A DNA stretch of 64,000 nt from Deroplatys truncata. Lineage: Eukaryota > Arthropoda > Insecta > Mantodea > Mantidae. Numbering within the stretch: position 1 is the stretch's first letter; each line of letters opens with the position of its first letter. Below are positions 1 to 10,319 of this stretch, one piece after another. Where the stretch lies: contig CM060977.1 of the NCBI GenBank assembly GCA_030765065.1, positions 129,150,295-129,214,294 on the forward strand, given 5' to 3'. A program made the translations under genes and the position numbers. Below the pieces are notes generated by a model, which worked only from the letters and a program-made list of their open reading frames with translations, made no database searches and had not been told where the DNA came from.

Positions 1-16
1 GACAGTTAGCCTTCTA

Positions 17-590
17 CAGAGAGAGCCAAAAGATTACAACCGGCTGCGCGGTGTTTTTCCTGTCTGCGTCCTCGGCGCTCGTTGCCGTCTGTCGCTACCA
101 TAGAAGGCGCGGATGAAACCATACAACACTTTTAAAACTACTTTTAAAGGCTTTACTTAACAACTTCATGAAAGTGTGTTTAGGGACAGAATTATTAGTC
201 GATTTTTGAGACCTTCTTAGTCCCCCTATATAACACCCTGCGATTTATATCTCTGGGGCCACTTAAAATAAAGTGTACAAGACAAACCTACACACCTGGA
301 AGAATTAAAACAAAATATCCGCCAGGAAACTGCCAGCATTTCTCAACGTGAACTACGGCGAGTGATGGATAGTTTCCGAAAGAGGTACCAAAAATGTATG
401 GACAACGACGTTGGCAAGTTTCAGCATCCCTTTTCATAAAGTTGGTAAGTAAAGCCTTTAAAAGCAGTTTTAAAAATGTTGTATGGTTTCATCCGCGCCT
501 TTCTATGATAGAGACAGACGTCAACGAGCGCCGAGGACGCGGACAGGAAACACACTGCTCAACCGTTTCGTAGTTTTTTGGTTCACTCTG
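17..590 (+). mobile_element. Mariner-type deletion derivative with long inverted ends
   Basis: The first ~150 bp (17-167) and the last ~150 bp (441-590) are near-perfect inverted repeats of each other; both contain the same segment beginning GTTTCATCCGCGCC when read on the appropriate strand. The ends read CAGAGAGAGCC and, on the other strand, CAGAGTGAACC. TA lies directly outside both ends (15-16 and 591-592), the usual Tc1/mariner target duplication. The interior keeps only the C-terminal part of a transposase. This is a non-autonomous remnant; TIRs this long are unusual for the superfamily. Confidence 0.8.
180..440 (+). pseudogene. Mariner-type transposase C-terminal relic
   Basis: Reading across frames gives CDLYLWGHLK followed by KVYKTNLHTLEELKQNIRQE and a tail rich in Arg and Gln ending near FQHPF. 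I recognise this as the last ~85 residues of an insect mariner/IS630-type DDE transposase, starting just after the third acidic catalytic region. The N-terminal helix-turn-helix and the first two catalytic aspartates are absent. Several frameshifts and stops remove coding capacity. It sits between the two long inverted ends of the same element. A similar C-terminus recurs on the minus strand near 27.6-27.8 kb. Confidence 0.65.
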
Positions 591-684
591 TAGATCACAT
601 CCTTTTAACCACCCGCTTCGTCGTGTCCACAGAAACCCTAATGCATAGCATCCGGATCTTCTGCTTTGTGCCGTGCAGATGGCA

Positions 685-955
685 TTACGGTGCCGGCCAG
701 TCCACTTGCTTTCATTATCTCTGTATAGATGGCACAGCATTCGCTATTCCACCTATTTTTTATATTTACTATAGTTTTAGGCTTAAGGTGGAACTTTGGG
801 TCGTAGTATTACATATCCAATCCAGTATTTAGCTAAGCGACTCAGGGAATCCACGAGAAAACCTCAATCAGATTGCTCGGCCCACTGGATTTGAACCCGG
901 GACCTCCCGAATGCGGGCCACATACGACGTTACCGCCTGAGTCATCCCGCTCGAT
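685..955 (-). mobile_element. tRNA-derived SINE (SINE-A)
   Basis: The minus strand has a tRNA-like head with a perfect B box (GGTTCAAATCC, 887-897) and an A box with one mismatch (934-944). After the head comes a body that matches the copy at 41190-41465, including the shared tail near TTAGGCTTAAGGTGGA (read on the plus strand). The head starts at GAGCGGGATGACTCAGG. It is too long and lacks a closed cloverleaf, so it is not a tRNA gene. Confidence 0.75.
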
Positions 956-956
956 C

Positions 957-1634
957 AACGAAATGTTGTATAAATACCAAACTTTGTAAAATTCTGAACC
1001 TAAATACTAAGATACGACAAGAAGATTTTCAAGAAAATAACCCTACCCAGAACTAATCTTTATATGTAACATTTTTCGAAATATTTCATTTTCTCAAAAA
1101 TTCCTTACGATTTTGATTAAAATACCGCATGTTTAAGATACGCACCTGACAAGTAAAATGTATATATTTAATTTTCTGGGGATAGCCTTAAAGTCATCTT
1201 CATTCGAAGGAATGTTGTAAAATCTGGTAAACATTAAGCGATAGACACTACATAAAATGCGAAGATCTCTTTAACACACACAGTTTCAAATAACCTTTTG
1301 TGGCAGAAGCCATTTTAAATATATCGTTATTAAAATTTCTATTTGTTCAATACTTTGTCATTATTTTAAAGTCCTTTCAATATTTAGTTGTTTCTTGCGA
1401 TTGCGTGGAAACAGTATGGAATTTTAAGGCCAGCATATAGCGCCCAGTTCTTAAACATCCGACTACCGCTGTTCTCTTTATATTGTAACGAACTGCGTAA
1501 TGTAGCTATTTCTGAGAAAGTTTATCTCAATTTAAACGAAGTAGACAGAAAACTAAAATTTCGTAATATTAGCTTGTATACCATCTAATAAACGATAGAG
1601 GGTAGAAAACGTAATGTGGATATAACAGATAAGA
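957..1634 (-). repeat. R1 repeat copy 1 (partial)
   Basis: R1 is an unclassified interspersed repeat of about 0.8-0.9 kb seen about twenty times in this window. In its plus orientation a full copy starts TCTGATGTGTTACA, soon has ACTTTCTCTACT, and ends with the inverse, AGTAGAGAAAGT, followed by a short A-rich tail. Near the tail it carries a CA-rich tract after GTTTTTGAGTTATGCTGTT. This copy lacks the tail side, which abuts SINE-A. No open frame is conserved between copies. Confidence 0.75.
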
Positions 1635-2453
1635 TTTTTACTTTCCCTACTATGTAGAGTAAGTGGGGGAAGTATTGCATTCCACCCAAAAATTTGATAC
1701 CCAGATTTCACCGAAAATACATGTTCTGAGGTGCCCTGAATCCAAATAAAGCATTTTTGAAATCATGTCCGTGTGTGTGTCTGAACACTGTAACTCGAAA
1801 ACGAAAGGTAAGATAAACATAAAACTTATTTGAATTAAGTATCTTTCAAAGATGCGACATGAAGATTTTCAAGAACATCGCTCTACCTCAAATTCGAAAA
1901 TTTTGATTTTCTCAAGAATGACTCTATCGATATTGATTAAAATATCATAGCTTTAAGATATTTTCATGGCAAATGAAATGCATATCCTGAATTTTCTGTA
2001 AATGTCCCCAAAAGTTCTCTTCATTCTGAATGACTTTCGTATAAGTGGTAAACCGTAAAAGATGTATAAGTTTTTACTATACAAAAAATGTGGATTTCGT
2101 TAAAGCATACAATTTATGCCATTTACATTTTTTTGTCAAGTGAACATTTCCGGGATATTCCTTATTATTTTTTTGAATTTTTCAATACTTATATACTTTT
2201 TCTTTAATGGGAATTCGTTATTCGTTTTGAATGTCCTGAACATGTAAATATAATGGAATACACCACATAGCAACCAGCTCTTAAAATATTTCACTATTGC
2301 TTAAAGCCTACCAATTCCCCTTGCATCTACAAGAAAATTAGCAATAAGATTAACATCTCGATATCTCGATTAACATAAAGCATTTGGAGAATAAGCGTTT
2401 GTAAAAATAGTTTGTACAAGAATAGGGAAAGTTATGCGAGTGCAACAATCAGA
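1635..2453 (-). repeat. R1 repeat copy 2 (full length)
   Basis: A tail-to-head R1 copy that begins directly where copy 1 ends, so the two are joined head to tail. The tail side has CTTTCCCTACTATGTAG and the CA-rich tract; the head side ends in CAATCAGA. Confidence 0.8.
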
Positions 2454-2671
2454 TTTTTTTTTCTCCTGTTCATATAAAGAGAACAACATTTCAAAGCCAT
2501 TACATAGCAACCAGCTCTTAAAAGATGTGACTGTCGCTTAAACCCACTGTATTCCCCTTGTACATGTTGAAACAATTATGCAAATGTTTGTCTTGAATAA
2601 ATGAGTAGATAGAAGACAAGTGTTTGTAAGGATAGTATATAAAGGCTTGGTAGAGAATATAACACATCAGA
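2454..2671 (-). repeat. R1 repeat copy 3 (head fragment)
   Basis: Only the head-side ~220 bp is present, with CATAGCAACCAGCTCTTAAA and the terminal AACACATCAGA. It follows copy 2 without spacer. Confidence 0.65.
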
Positions 2672-3070
2672 AAAAAATTTTCCTAGAACTTATCTTATTT
2701 CCTCTACCACTTATTTAGTAACAAACGGAAGTATTGTGCGCCGACGTAGCACCGGAAATACTGATTTTGAGGTCCCCTTAGTCGCATTTCTAAATCACTT
2801 TGAAACAGGTCGCGTGTGCCTGTGAATACCATAATTTAAAAAACACTAAGTTGGAAACTACAAACTTGAGTCAGCACGCCGTTTAAGCATGCCAGGTTGA
2901 AGATTTTCAAGCACGTTCACCTATCACTAAGTGCTCTCCACAAAGAAAAGTTTTCATTTTTTCAAAATTGGCTCCAACAATTCTGGTTAAAACGTGAAAT
3001 ATTTGTGAGAAATTAAATATACATATTGTCTGAAACATTGTATAATTTTTTACCGGGAGCTCATAAGAGA
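2672..3070 (-). repeat. R1 repeat copy 4 (diverged tail fragment)
   Basis: Diverged tail-side R1: a degenerate terminal hairpin region, CGGAAATACTGATTTTGAGG, and the downstream spacer up to the conserved ATTTTCTC-type stretch. Again directly joined to the preceding copy. Confidence 0.55.
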
Positions 3071-3529
3071 GAGAAAAAAAACTTATTACAGGAAACTGAA
3101 AGCTAGGTAAAATATAAATTTTATATATTTTATATGCCGTTTTATAAATATTGGTTTAATGTTAACGCTTAGAAAGTGTAAGCACTTCAACTGACGGATA
3201 TGTTCGAAAGTTTGCGACCCTCTTTTTTTTTCATCACTTATCACCATTAACACGACTAAACACTTGAATGTTATTTTCATATGCTTCTGCGCCTATTCTG
3301 TTTACCGTATTCCTCAGATTTGGTGTGGTCTTTGAGTGTCAGGGTAGACATGTCTATAATCGACCATATCCGTGTAGCAATGGAGTGTGAATATCGGCCA
3401 CTGATATAATGTTGTCTTTCTTCTGAATGTGTGTGTTAGTGTCTGTGGCTTTCAAAGCTGTGTATTAATACAAACAAATGTTACAGGTTCTGGTGATTTT
3501 AACACGGACAGTGAGCCATTGACTCCGTT
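3071..3529. other. Unassigned AT-rich stretch
   Basis: No reading frame, repeat or RNA gene that I can support. Short frames here are chance. Confidence 0.4.
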
Positions 3530-4314
3530 CTATTCTCTCCTCTTGTACAAACTATTTTTACAAAACCTCATTCTCCATCTACTTCTTCTTAATCGATATA
3601 AACATTTCCAGCAACTATCTTATTGCTAATTTTCTTATAGATTCAAGGGGAATTGGTAGGCTTTAAACGATAGTCAAATCCTTTAAGAGCTGGTTGCTAT
3701 GTGGAGTATTCCATTCTCTTGGCATTACCAGGACATAACAAAACGAATAACGTATTCTCATTTGAGAAAAAAGCATAAGTATTGAAAAATTCAAACAAAT
3801 AACGAGGAATATCTCGAAAATGTTTCACTGCCCAAAAAGGTGTATAGGATATAAATTGTGCGTGTTAATGAGATCTACATTTTTTGTATTAAACTTTTGT
3901 ATATCTCTTATGGTTTACCAGTTACGCGAAAGTCATTCCCAGAAAATGCATTTCATTTGCCATTAAAATATGAATGTTTTAATCAAAATCTTTAGAGCCA
4001 TTTTTGAGAAAATCAAAATTTTCAAAAAATGTCCCATGTAAGGGGGAATTCTGTTGGGGATTTTCTTGAAAATGCTGTGTCATAATTCTGAAAGATACAA
4101 AACTCAAATACCAATCTTGGTATTTATCCGACTTTTTGTTTTCGAGTTATGCTGTCAACAGACTAACAGACACACATGGATATGTTTCCAAAAATGCTTA
4201 ATTTGGATTCTGGGTACCTCAAAACATGTATTTCCGGTGAAATCTCGGTATCGAATTTTTGGGTGGAATGCAATACTTCCTCTACTTACTATACGTAGTA
4301 GAGAAAGTAAAAAT
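3530..4314 (+). repeat. R1 repeat copy 5
   Basis: Nearly full R1 in plus orientation, from CTCTTGTACAAACTATTTTT to ACGTAGTAGAGAAAGT. The 116-codon frame at its 3' end (4054-4404) is a chance frame in R1; the same peptide pieces recur in other copies. Confidence 0.8.
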
Positions 4315-4853
4315 GTACGTTTATATCATAAAACATCTGTACCCATCCTAGATCCTTCTCAGAGAGACAGAAAAGTGCCAAGACATTTCCTAAGATACAA
4401 ATAACTTAAAGATTGTAGTACTATGAAACTCCTGTGTGTATCTGAGTACAAAATGATTCAACAACAAAATGTTGATAAAATACCAAAGGTAGTATTTTAA
4501 TTGAATATGCTGCAAGGGTGCGACACAAAGTTCTTCACGATAATCTCCCCGCACAAATTACTTTTAGAAAAATGTTCGCTACTTTAGATTTTATGACAAT
4601 TCCTAGCATCTTTGTAGAGATATGCAAAAAAATTAAACAAATCTCAAATAATATTTGGTTCAATAAAAATAATTTTTAAAAATTGTAATATAGCAACTGC
4701 ATTGAAACTTTGGAAAGTGATGGCTATTCTGATATTGACCTATGAGTACGAGAATTGGTGCTGAACACCTCAGAATAGGAAACGCTAGAGGGGTCTCAGG
4801 TTTCTGAAATATGTGGCAGGTTACAGGCTCTTGCATAAAAAGAGGAAAAGAAT
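4315..4853. other. Unassigned stretch between R1 copies
   Basis: AT-rich, with no supported gene or recognised repeat. Confidence 0.4.
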
Positions 4854-5660
4854 TCTGATGTGTTACACTCACATCACTTTCTCTACTCTTGTACAAACTA
4901 TATTTACAAACGCTTATTTTCCATATGCTTCATGTTAATCCAGATATCGAGATGTTAATCTTATTGCTAATTTTCTTGTAGATGCAAGGGGAATTGGTAG
5001 GCTTTAACCAATAGTCAAATGTTTTAAGAGGTGGTTGCTATGTGCAGTATTCCATTCTCTTTGCATTACCAGGAAAAAAAAATAATAACGAATCCACTTT
5101 GAGCAAAAGTATAAGTATTGGAAAATTTAAGGGAATAAAAAGCAATATCTCGAAAATGGTTTACTCAGCAAAAAACCGCGATCTACATTTTTGTGTAATA
5201 AAATTTTGTCTATCTCTTACGGTTTACCAGTTATCTAAACGTCGTTCACGATGAAGAACACTTTTGGAGACATTCCCAGAAAATTCAATATATGCATTTT
5301 ATTGTCATGAAAGTATCTTAAATATATGATATTTTAATCAAAATCGTTCCAGCCATTTTTGAGAAAATTAAATGTTCCATGTAAAGGGTAATCTGGGGTG
5401 GGGGGATTTTCTTGTAAACCTTCGTGTCGCATCTCTGTAAGATACTGAGCCTAAATTCCAAGATTGGTGTTTATCAGACTGTTGTTTCTGAGTTATGCTG
5501 TTTACAGACACACAGACAGACACACACACGGACATGTTTCCAAAAATACCTCTTTTGGATTTAGGAGGCCTCAAAACTATGTATTTCCTGTGAAATCTCG
5601 GTGTCGAATTTTTGGGTGGAATGGAATACTTCCCCTACCTACTATACGTAGTAGAGAAAG
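4854..5660 (+). repeat. R1 repeat copy 6 (full length)
   Basis: A complete, well-preserved R1 from TCTGATGTGTTACACTCAC to GTAGTAGAGAAAG, including the CAGACACACAGACAGACA tract. A good reference copy. Confidence 0.85.
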
Positions 5661-6782
5661 GAAATTCCTTAAACGATGGTTGGGGATTCAGAATCTAAAT
5701 AAAATAATAAATGATCATGTAAGCAGAAAGAAATTCGAACACTACTAATAATACAAAAACGTAAACCAATAGGTAGAGGGATCAGTTTTCTTTGAGACGG
5801 AATAAGCCACAACGCTTACGGCATGATGAACAAATTTGCTAATGGTTGTGATTGAAATGCCATATTTTTAAGCTATTTACATGAGTAGTAAAAATATATC
5901 TTGAATATTCTGCAAATATCTTGTAATTGTATAATTTTGAAAACTAGTAAACCATAAGAGACAAACACAAACTATACAAAATATGCAGATCCTTTTATAA
6001 TACCAATTTATATTGAATTTCTTGTGGCCTCAATAAATTCCGAGATATTTCGTTACTGTTTCGAACTTTTTAACTCCTTGTCTTTATTTTTCGTACTTTC
6101 TTCCTTGAATTGTTTCTGGCAATGTTATGGAAAGAGCGTGAAATTTTAAGGGCAATAAATAGCGACTGCACATTAGAACGCCCGTGCCGCTCAGTCATTC
6201 ATTTCTCTAAACATCCCTTGGATCACGAGCTGTAGGCTAGGAACCCTTACCCTGTGCATTGTGAACATTCCAGGTCAGCATTAACATACAGCAGAGCAAT
6301 AACAGCAACATACAGTGTAGATATTCCTGGTATGTTCCGGCTCTAATTTACCGTGTTAAATTATTATTATTATTAATACGCCAAATATGTAACTACAATA
6401 AGCAATGAACGCGTTTTCCCAAATAATGGGCTAATGGGGGGATGGATTTACTCACACTTCATGCTCTTCGTTCTTTTTCAGTAACACGTATTATAATATG
6501 CATACACCAGATGGTCCATTAGCACCATTTAGAAAGAAACTTAGACAACCATTCAAGGAGTCGAAAGCACAAGAGTTTTCTATGTTGATACCGTACCTAT
6601 TGTCAGGAAGATATCACTAATTAAATAATGAAGTGAGTTTGAAGATTTGTCCGGAGAGAAGAAAGTCATCAGCGGGTTAAGTTAACGAAAGTTATTAGTA
6701 AACGCCGAAGATAGAACACATTAGATTAAAGATTATTCGAATGTAGTTTAGAGTTAAATCCAGTACGTTTGCAGGGTTATGT
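5661..6782. other. Degenerate R1 fragment and unassigned DNA
   Basis: About 5830-6235 resembles a worn minus-strand R1 copy (AAACTAGTAAACCATAAGAG and neighbouring motifs). 6236-6782 has only a short ATT run at 6362-6384 and no supported gene. Confidence 0.4.
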
Positions 6783-7490
6783 TGAAGTAGATATTGTCTT
6801 TACGTTGTTTGCTTCTACGTATGAAAAGCCGATTTGAAGTAGTTGTATTGAAGGACTTGTAGTAGTTGCAACCGCACGTATAGTAAACAGTTTCCGGTAG
6901 CCTTCGCTCTAAATGTACTTTCAGGTGACCTTTGCCTCAAGTTTAAAAATAATAGCTTTGTAATTTGACTGTTTCTTTAGATATTATATATTTATGTTTG
7001 CCTCGGCTGCGTCAGTATTATTGTTGGAGACATGGAAGTCTTGGCAGGGCGTGATGCGACAAGAATGTAGGCTTACGCAGATTTAAAGTTTTAATTCACT
7101 CCTGTTTATTAAATAGCACTCCACTGATATAGATAACTGTGAGATTTTTGTTATTACTTAATTACACTTTTTACCACGTAAAACTATTTTTCGTCTAACA
7201 CGAATACGTAATTAAATCTCTCCATAACGCATCTTGTGTCCGGTTACTATCACTGTCTGCAGGCAACTGTCTGGATTTCAACCGTCTAAACTTGTAAATT
7301 TCTGTATTTCAAGTCTCTGATTTGCTATTTTTAGTCCAATAGAATAACTGCATTTAACTAAAGCTTTTTCTGATTGTTGATTGGCTATTTTTTTAAACTG
7401 TCACTAAAATTACATTAATGCATCCAAGAATCACAAATAACATTTAAACTCTCAAACGCATTATTGCCTCAAGGCTACCTCATTGTTAGC

Positions 7491-7502
7491 AACGTTTAGC
7501 TT
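7491..7502 (+). repeat. Target-site duplication, left side of Penelope element
   Basis: AACGTTTAGCTT is repeated exactly at 10098-10109. In R2 copy C the uninterrupted site reads AGCAACTTTTAACCTATTAT, so only one copy of this 12-mer belongs to R2. Confidence 0.9.
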
Positions 7503-7604
7503 TTAATTTAAGATTTTTTGAGTTGGAAAATGTAAATTCCCATCACAGTACCTTGCTTTGTTAAGAAATATATTAAAAATACCGGTAATGGCCGACATCA
7601 AAGA

Positions 7605-9347
7605 ATGGCAGAAAGAACCATTTTGAAAACCGAAATTATGAAACACTATAGTAATGTAAACGGTATTAAATTAAAACTTTATGAATTACATTTATTCTTA
7701 ACTAAAACCTTGGGTCAACAAGTATGGAAAGATTTTGAAGATAGATGTTATTCCCACTTACAGTATTACATGCATAACAAAAACTATATATTAAAGAAGA
7801 AATTTCAATATTTGAAAGAAACACAGTTATCATATGCAAATCATAATAAATCTAAGAATGTGAATAAATTGAAATCTGTTGTTAATCAGTCGGATCAAAC
7901 TATGACTTTAGAAGAACTGCATTTATTAGAAAATGGATTGAAAACATGTATTGCTTTCTCTAATAATATCCAACATTATATAGCTGATACAGAGATATCC
8001 ACTCAGGGCTTAACTTCAGCTTTAGCTAGCAGTCTCAAACTACAAAGCACAGAAATTATAAGAGAGATGGACTTCACAATAAATAAGAATTTCCATAAAA
8101 AAACCATAAAGAAACTTAATGAAAAACCAGTAGTATATCTGAAGGCAGATAAAGGAAACCAAATAGTAATTTTAAATATTGACGATTACCATAACAGAGT
8201 TAATGGATTTTTAAAAAAAGATGACTATGAAATAATTAATAAAAATCCTCTGAATTTATGCATAAAACAGGTGAACCAAGTGATATCCAATGCAACTATA
8301 TTCTCAATTGAGAAGAAGCGACAGCTCAAATCTAATAACCCTACCTTGTCAAAAATATATTGTTTGCCAAAAACTCATAAAACAGATAATAGTATGAGAC
8401 CTATAATTAATAATATAGGCTCACCCAGCTACAATTTAGCTAAATGGCTAACAAAGGAATATACTTCTTTGGAAAAGTTTCCATCATTAAGTATTAAAAA
8501 TTCAACAGAATTAATTAATCATATTCAGAATTATACAATTAATAAAGAAGACAGGATGGTATCCTTTGATGTAACATCACTTTTTACAAATGTACCTACA
8601 GATAATATACCAGATTTGTTAAGAAATTGGATGGAATCACTGAATTTACAGGATAACTACATCCAAGAGATGATTGCACTTACAATTAGTTGTATCAATC
8701 AGAATTATTTTTCCTTCAATAAGAACTTTTACAAGCAGACACATGGCTTAGCAATAGGTAATCCTTTATCTCCTTTACTGGCTGACCTCTATATGAGCTC
8801 TTTGGAAAAAACTGTCACCTCTTCACATCCACATATTTTTAAAATATGGTATAGATATGTAGATGATATTTTCGCAGTGGTACCTCAAAATTGCATGAAT
8901 TCATCACTGGATATTTTAAATGAACAAGATATACACATTAAATTTACCATGGAAATTGAAAGTAATAATTCTCTACCATTTCTGGATATACCTGTAAAAA
9001 GAAAAGAAAACTGTTTTAAATTTGGCATTTATAGGAAACCAACGCATGTGGATAATTACATTAAAAATAATTTCTACAACCCTGTGTCACACCAACATGC
9101 TGTGTTCAGAAGTTTGATTTATAGATTGATGAGGATACCTTTAGAGAAAGAAGAGTACATTATGGAATTAAATTATATAAAAAATGTAACCATTGAAAAT
9201 GGTTTTAAACCTCAACTTATTAATAAGTTACTTACTAAATACAAAAAGAAACAAAATTTACATAGTAGTAGCACTTTACAAAACCCAAATAAAAAGGATG
9301 TGATATATAAGAGGTTCACATATCATTGTCATGTTCAAAAAGTTTGA
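7605..9347 (+). CDS. Penelope-type reverse transcriptase
   Basis: 580 residues. Fingers region near residue 184 reads KADKGNQIVILN. Motif 2-like block near 255: LPKTHKTDNSMRPII. Catalytic motif A near 320: SFDVTSLFTNVP. Motif B near 380: HGLAIGNPLSPLLADLY. Motif C near 416: YRYVDDIF, with both aspartates intact. This is the telomerase-related RT of Penelope-like elements, which copies element RNA at a nicked chromosomal target. The N-terminal ~150 residues are Lys/Asn rich and predicted soluble. The frame ends in VQKV just where the linker to the endonuclease should continue, which points to a one-base frameshift rather than a natural stop. Codon use is strongly AT-biased, like the surroundings. 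Confidence 0.92.
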   Translation: MAERTILKTEIMKHYSNVNGIKLKLYELHLFLTKTLGQQVWKDFEDRCYSHLQYYMHNKNYILKKKFQYLKETQLSYANHNKSKNVNKLKSVVNQSDQTMTLEELHLLENGLKTCIAFSNNIQHYIADTEISTQGLTSALASSLKLQSTEIIREMDFTINKNFHKKTIKKLNEKPVVYLKADKGNQIVILNIDDYHNRVNGFLKKDDYEIINKNPLNLCIKQVNQVISNATIFSIEKKRQLKSNNPTLSKIYCLPKTHKTDNSMRPIINNIGSPSYNLAKWLTKEYTSLEKFPSLSIKNSTELINHIQNYTINKEDRMVSFDVTSLFTNVPTDNIPDLLRNWMESLNLQDNYIQEMIALTISCINQNYFSFNKNFYKQTHGLAIGNPLSPLLADLYMSSLEKTVTSSHPHIFKIWYRYVDDIFAVVPQNCMNSSLDILNEQDIHIKFTMEIESNNSLPFLDIPVKRKENCFKFGIYRKPTHVDNYIKNNFYNPVSHQHAVFRSLIYRLMRIPLEKEEYIMELNYIKNVTIENGFKPQLINKLLTKYKKKQNLHSSSTLQNPNKKDVIYKRFTYHCHVQKV

Positions 9348-10074
9348 AAAGTTATTCAGAAAATACCAAATTCAATTAGCACGTCAGAATGCTTTCAGTT
9401 TGAAAAATATGTTAAATACACCTTTAAGTAATACAACTGACAAATTAAAAAAATCAGGAATTTACCAGATACCATGTCAAGACTGTCAAGGCTTATATAT
9501 AGGAAGAACTAAAAGAAATTTAAAAATTAGATTAAGTGAACATCAAAGAAACATAAAATTGAAACAAACAGACAGATCAGCAGTAGCTAATCATTTTTGG
9601 AATAGCAACCATGAGATTGGACAAGAGATAAAACTACTCAAATTTATTCAGATACCATCACATTTGGAAATATGGGAAAAGATCTTCATTCACTTCAACA
9701 TTGAGAAGGTTTTGAATTTTGAGATACCACCGATAGACCACTTAATGCAGTTGATCCATTTAAATAACAAGAGAAAAAATAGAAGTTCCCAAGGTTCTCC
9801 ACAGATGGCAGCAAATTCAAGATCAAGTGTTTTCAAGACTTTTAAACAGAATGCAGACCAATTACATCATAAGAGAGAAGAAAGAAGCATGATGAGTGAC
9901 CAACAGACAACACAGAGGGCAGCAACAGCTTTAGGTTCCAAGGTTTCCCAACAGAGGGCAGAAATAACATTTAATGAAAAGTTTCTTGGGGAGAGGGGAG
10001 AGGGAGATCCGTCAGTTGGATTCTCAGCTGAAGATAACTCAAAAAATCTTAAATGTTACATAACATCACTATAA
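9331..10074 (+). CDS. GIY-YIG endonuclease domain of Penelope element
   Basis: 247 residues, overlapping the RT frame by 17 bases in another frame; probably the C-terminal half of one original polyprotein. Around residue 44 it reads GIYQIPCQDCQGLYIGRT, combining the GIY and YIG motifs with the CxxC pair typical of Penelope endonucleases, followed by LKIRLSEHQRNIK with the conserved Arg and the His of this family. This domain makes the nick that primes reverse transcription. The last ~90 residues are low in conservation and Ser/Gln rich. The start at 9331 is only the first Met in the frame, not a likely natural start. A truncated relative lies on the minus strand at 44560-45172. Confidence 0.9.
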   Translation: MFKKFEKLFRKYQIQLARQNAFSLKNMLNTPLSNTTDKLKKSGIYQIPCQDCQGLYIGRTKRNLKIRLSEHQRNIKLKQTDRSAVANHFWNSNHEIGQEIKLLKFIQIPSHLEIWEKIFIHFNIEKVLNFEIPPIDHLMQLIHLNNKRKNRSSQGSPQMAANSRSSVFKTFKQNADQLHHKREERSMMSDQQTTQRAATALGSKVSQQRAEITFNEKFLGERGEGDPSVGFSAEDNSKNLKCYITSL

Positions 10075-10319
10075 ATAATACTTCTGGTTTATCATAAAAC
10101 GTTTAGCTTATTATTCTCACAGCTCTTACATTATTAAATTACGTAATGCATTCACATAACATTATTGAACATGTTTACAATAATATAAGCATATGCAATG
10201 ATTGTTACATACATTTTAAAAATTATTACATACACATATTGCTTCAAGGCGGGCCGTTATTGAATTTACACATTATGTAATTTGACTGAAATCATTTAAA
10301 TGTTAAAAATACTGCCTCA

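Larger units (their letters stand above)
7503..10097 (+). mobile_element. Penelope-like retroelement, nearly intact
   Basis: The element is bounded by a perfect 12-bp target-site duplication inside R2 copy A. It carries a reverse-transcriptase frame followed by a GIY-YIG endonuclease frame, the domain order that defines endonuclease-bearing Penelope-like elements. About 100 bp precede the first start codon, and ~20 bp follow the last stop before the duplication. Only one disabling lesion is evident, a frameshift between the two domains near 9340. That and the perfect duplication argue for a recent insertion. Confidence 0.92.
6783..10319 (+). mobile_element. R2 DNA transposon copy A, split by a Penelope element
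   Basis: R2 is a non-coding element of ~0.84-1.0 kb with five copies in the window. In plus orientation it starts TGAAGTAG and ends CTGCCTCA, an imperfect short inverted pair (TGARG.AG). Copy A has the perfect 4-bp duplication ATGT at 6779-6782 and 10320-10323. Its own sequence is 6783-7502 plus 10110-10319; the rest is the inserted Penelope-like element and its target duplication. It has no transposase, so it is non-autonomous. Confidence 0.8.

Noticed and set aside
840-955. tRNA gene on the minus strand
   Set aside because: A and B boxes are present, but no acceptor-stem pairing is seen and the similarity continues into a SINE body shared with 41.2 kb.
4054-4404. 116-codon plus frame
   Set aside because: It lies in R1; the same peptide pieces (VFPVKSRYRIFGWN) recur in many R1 copies in broken form, so it is a by-product of the repeat.
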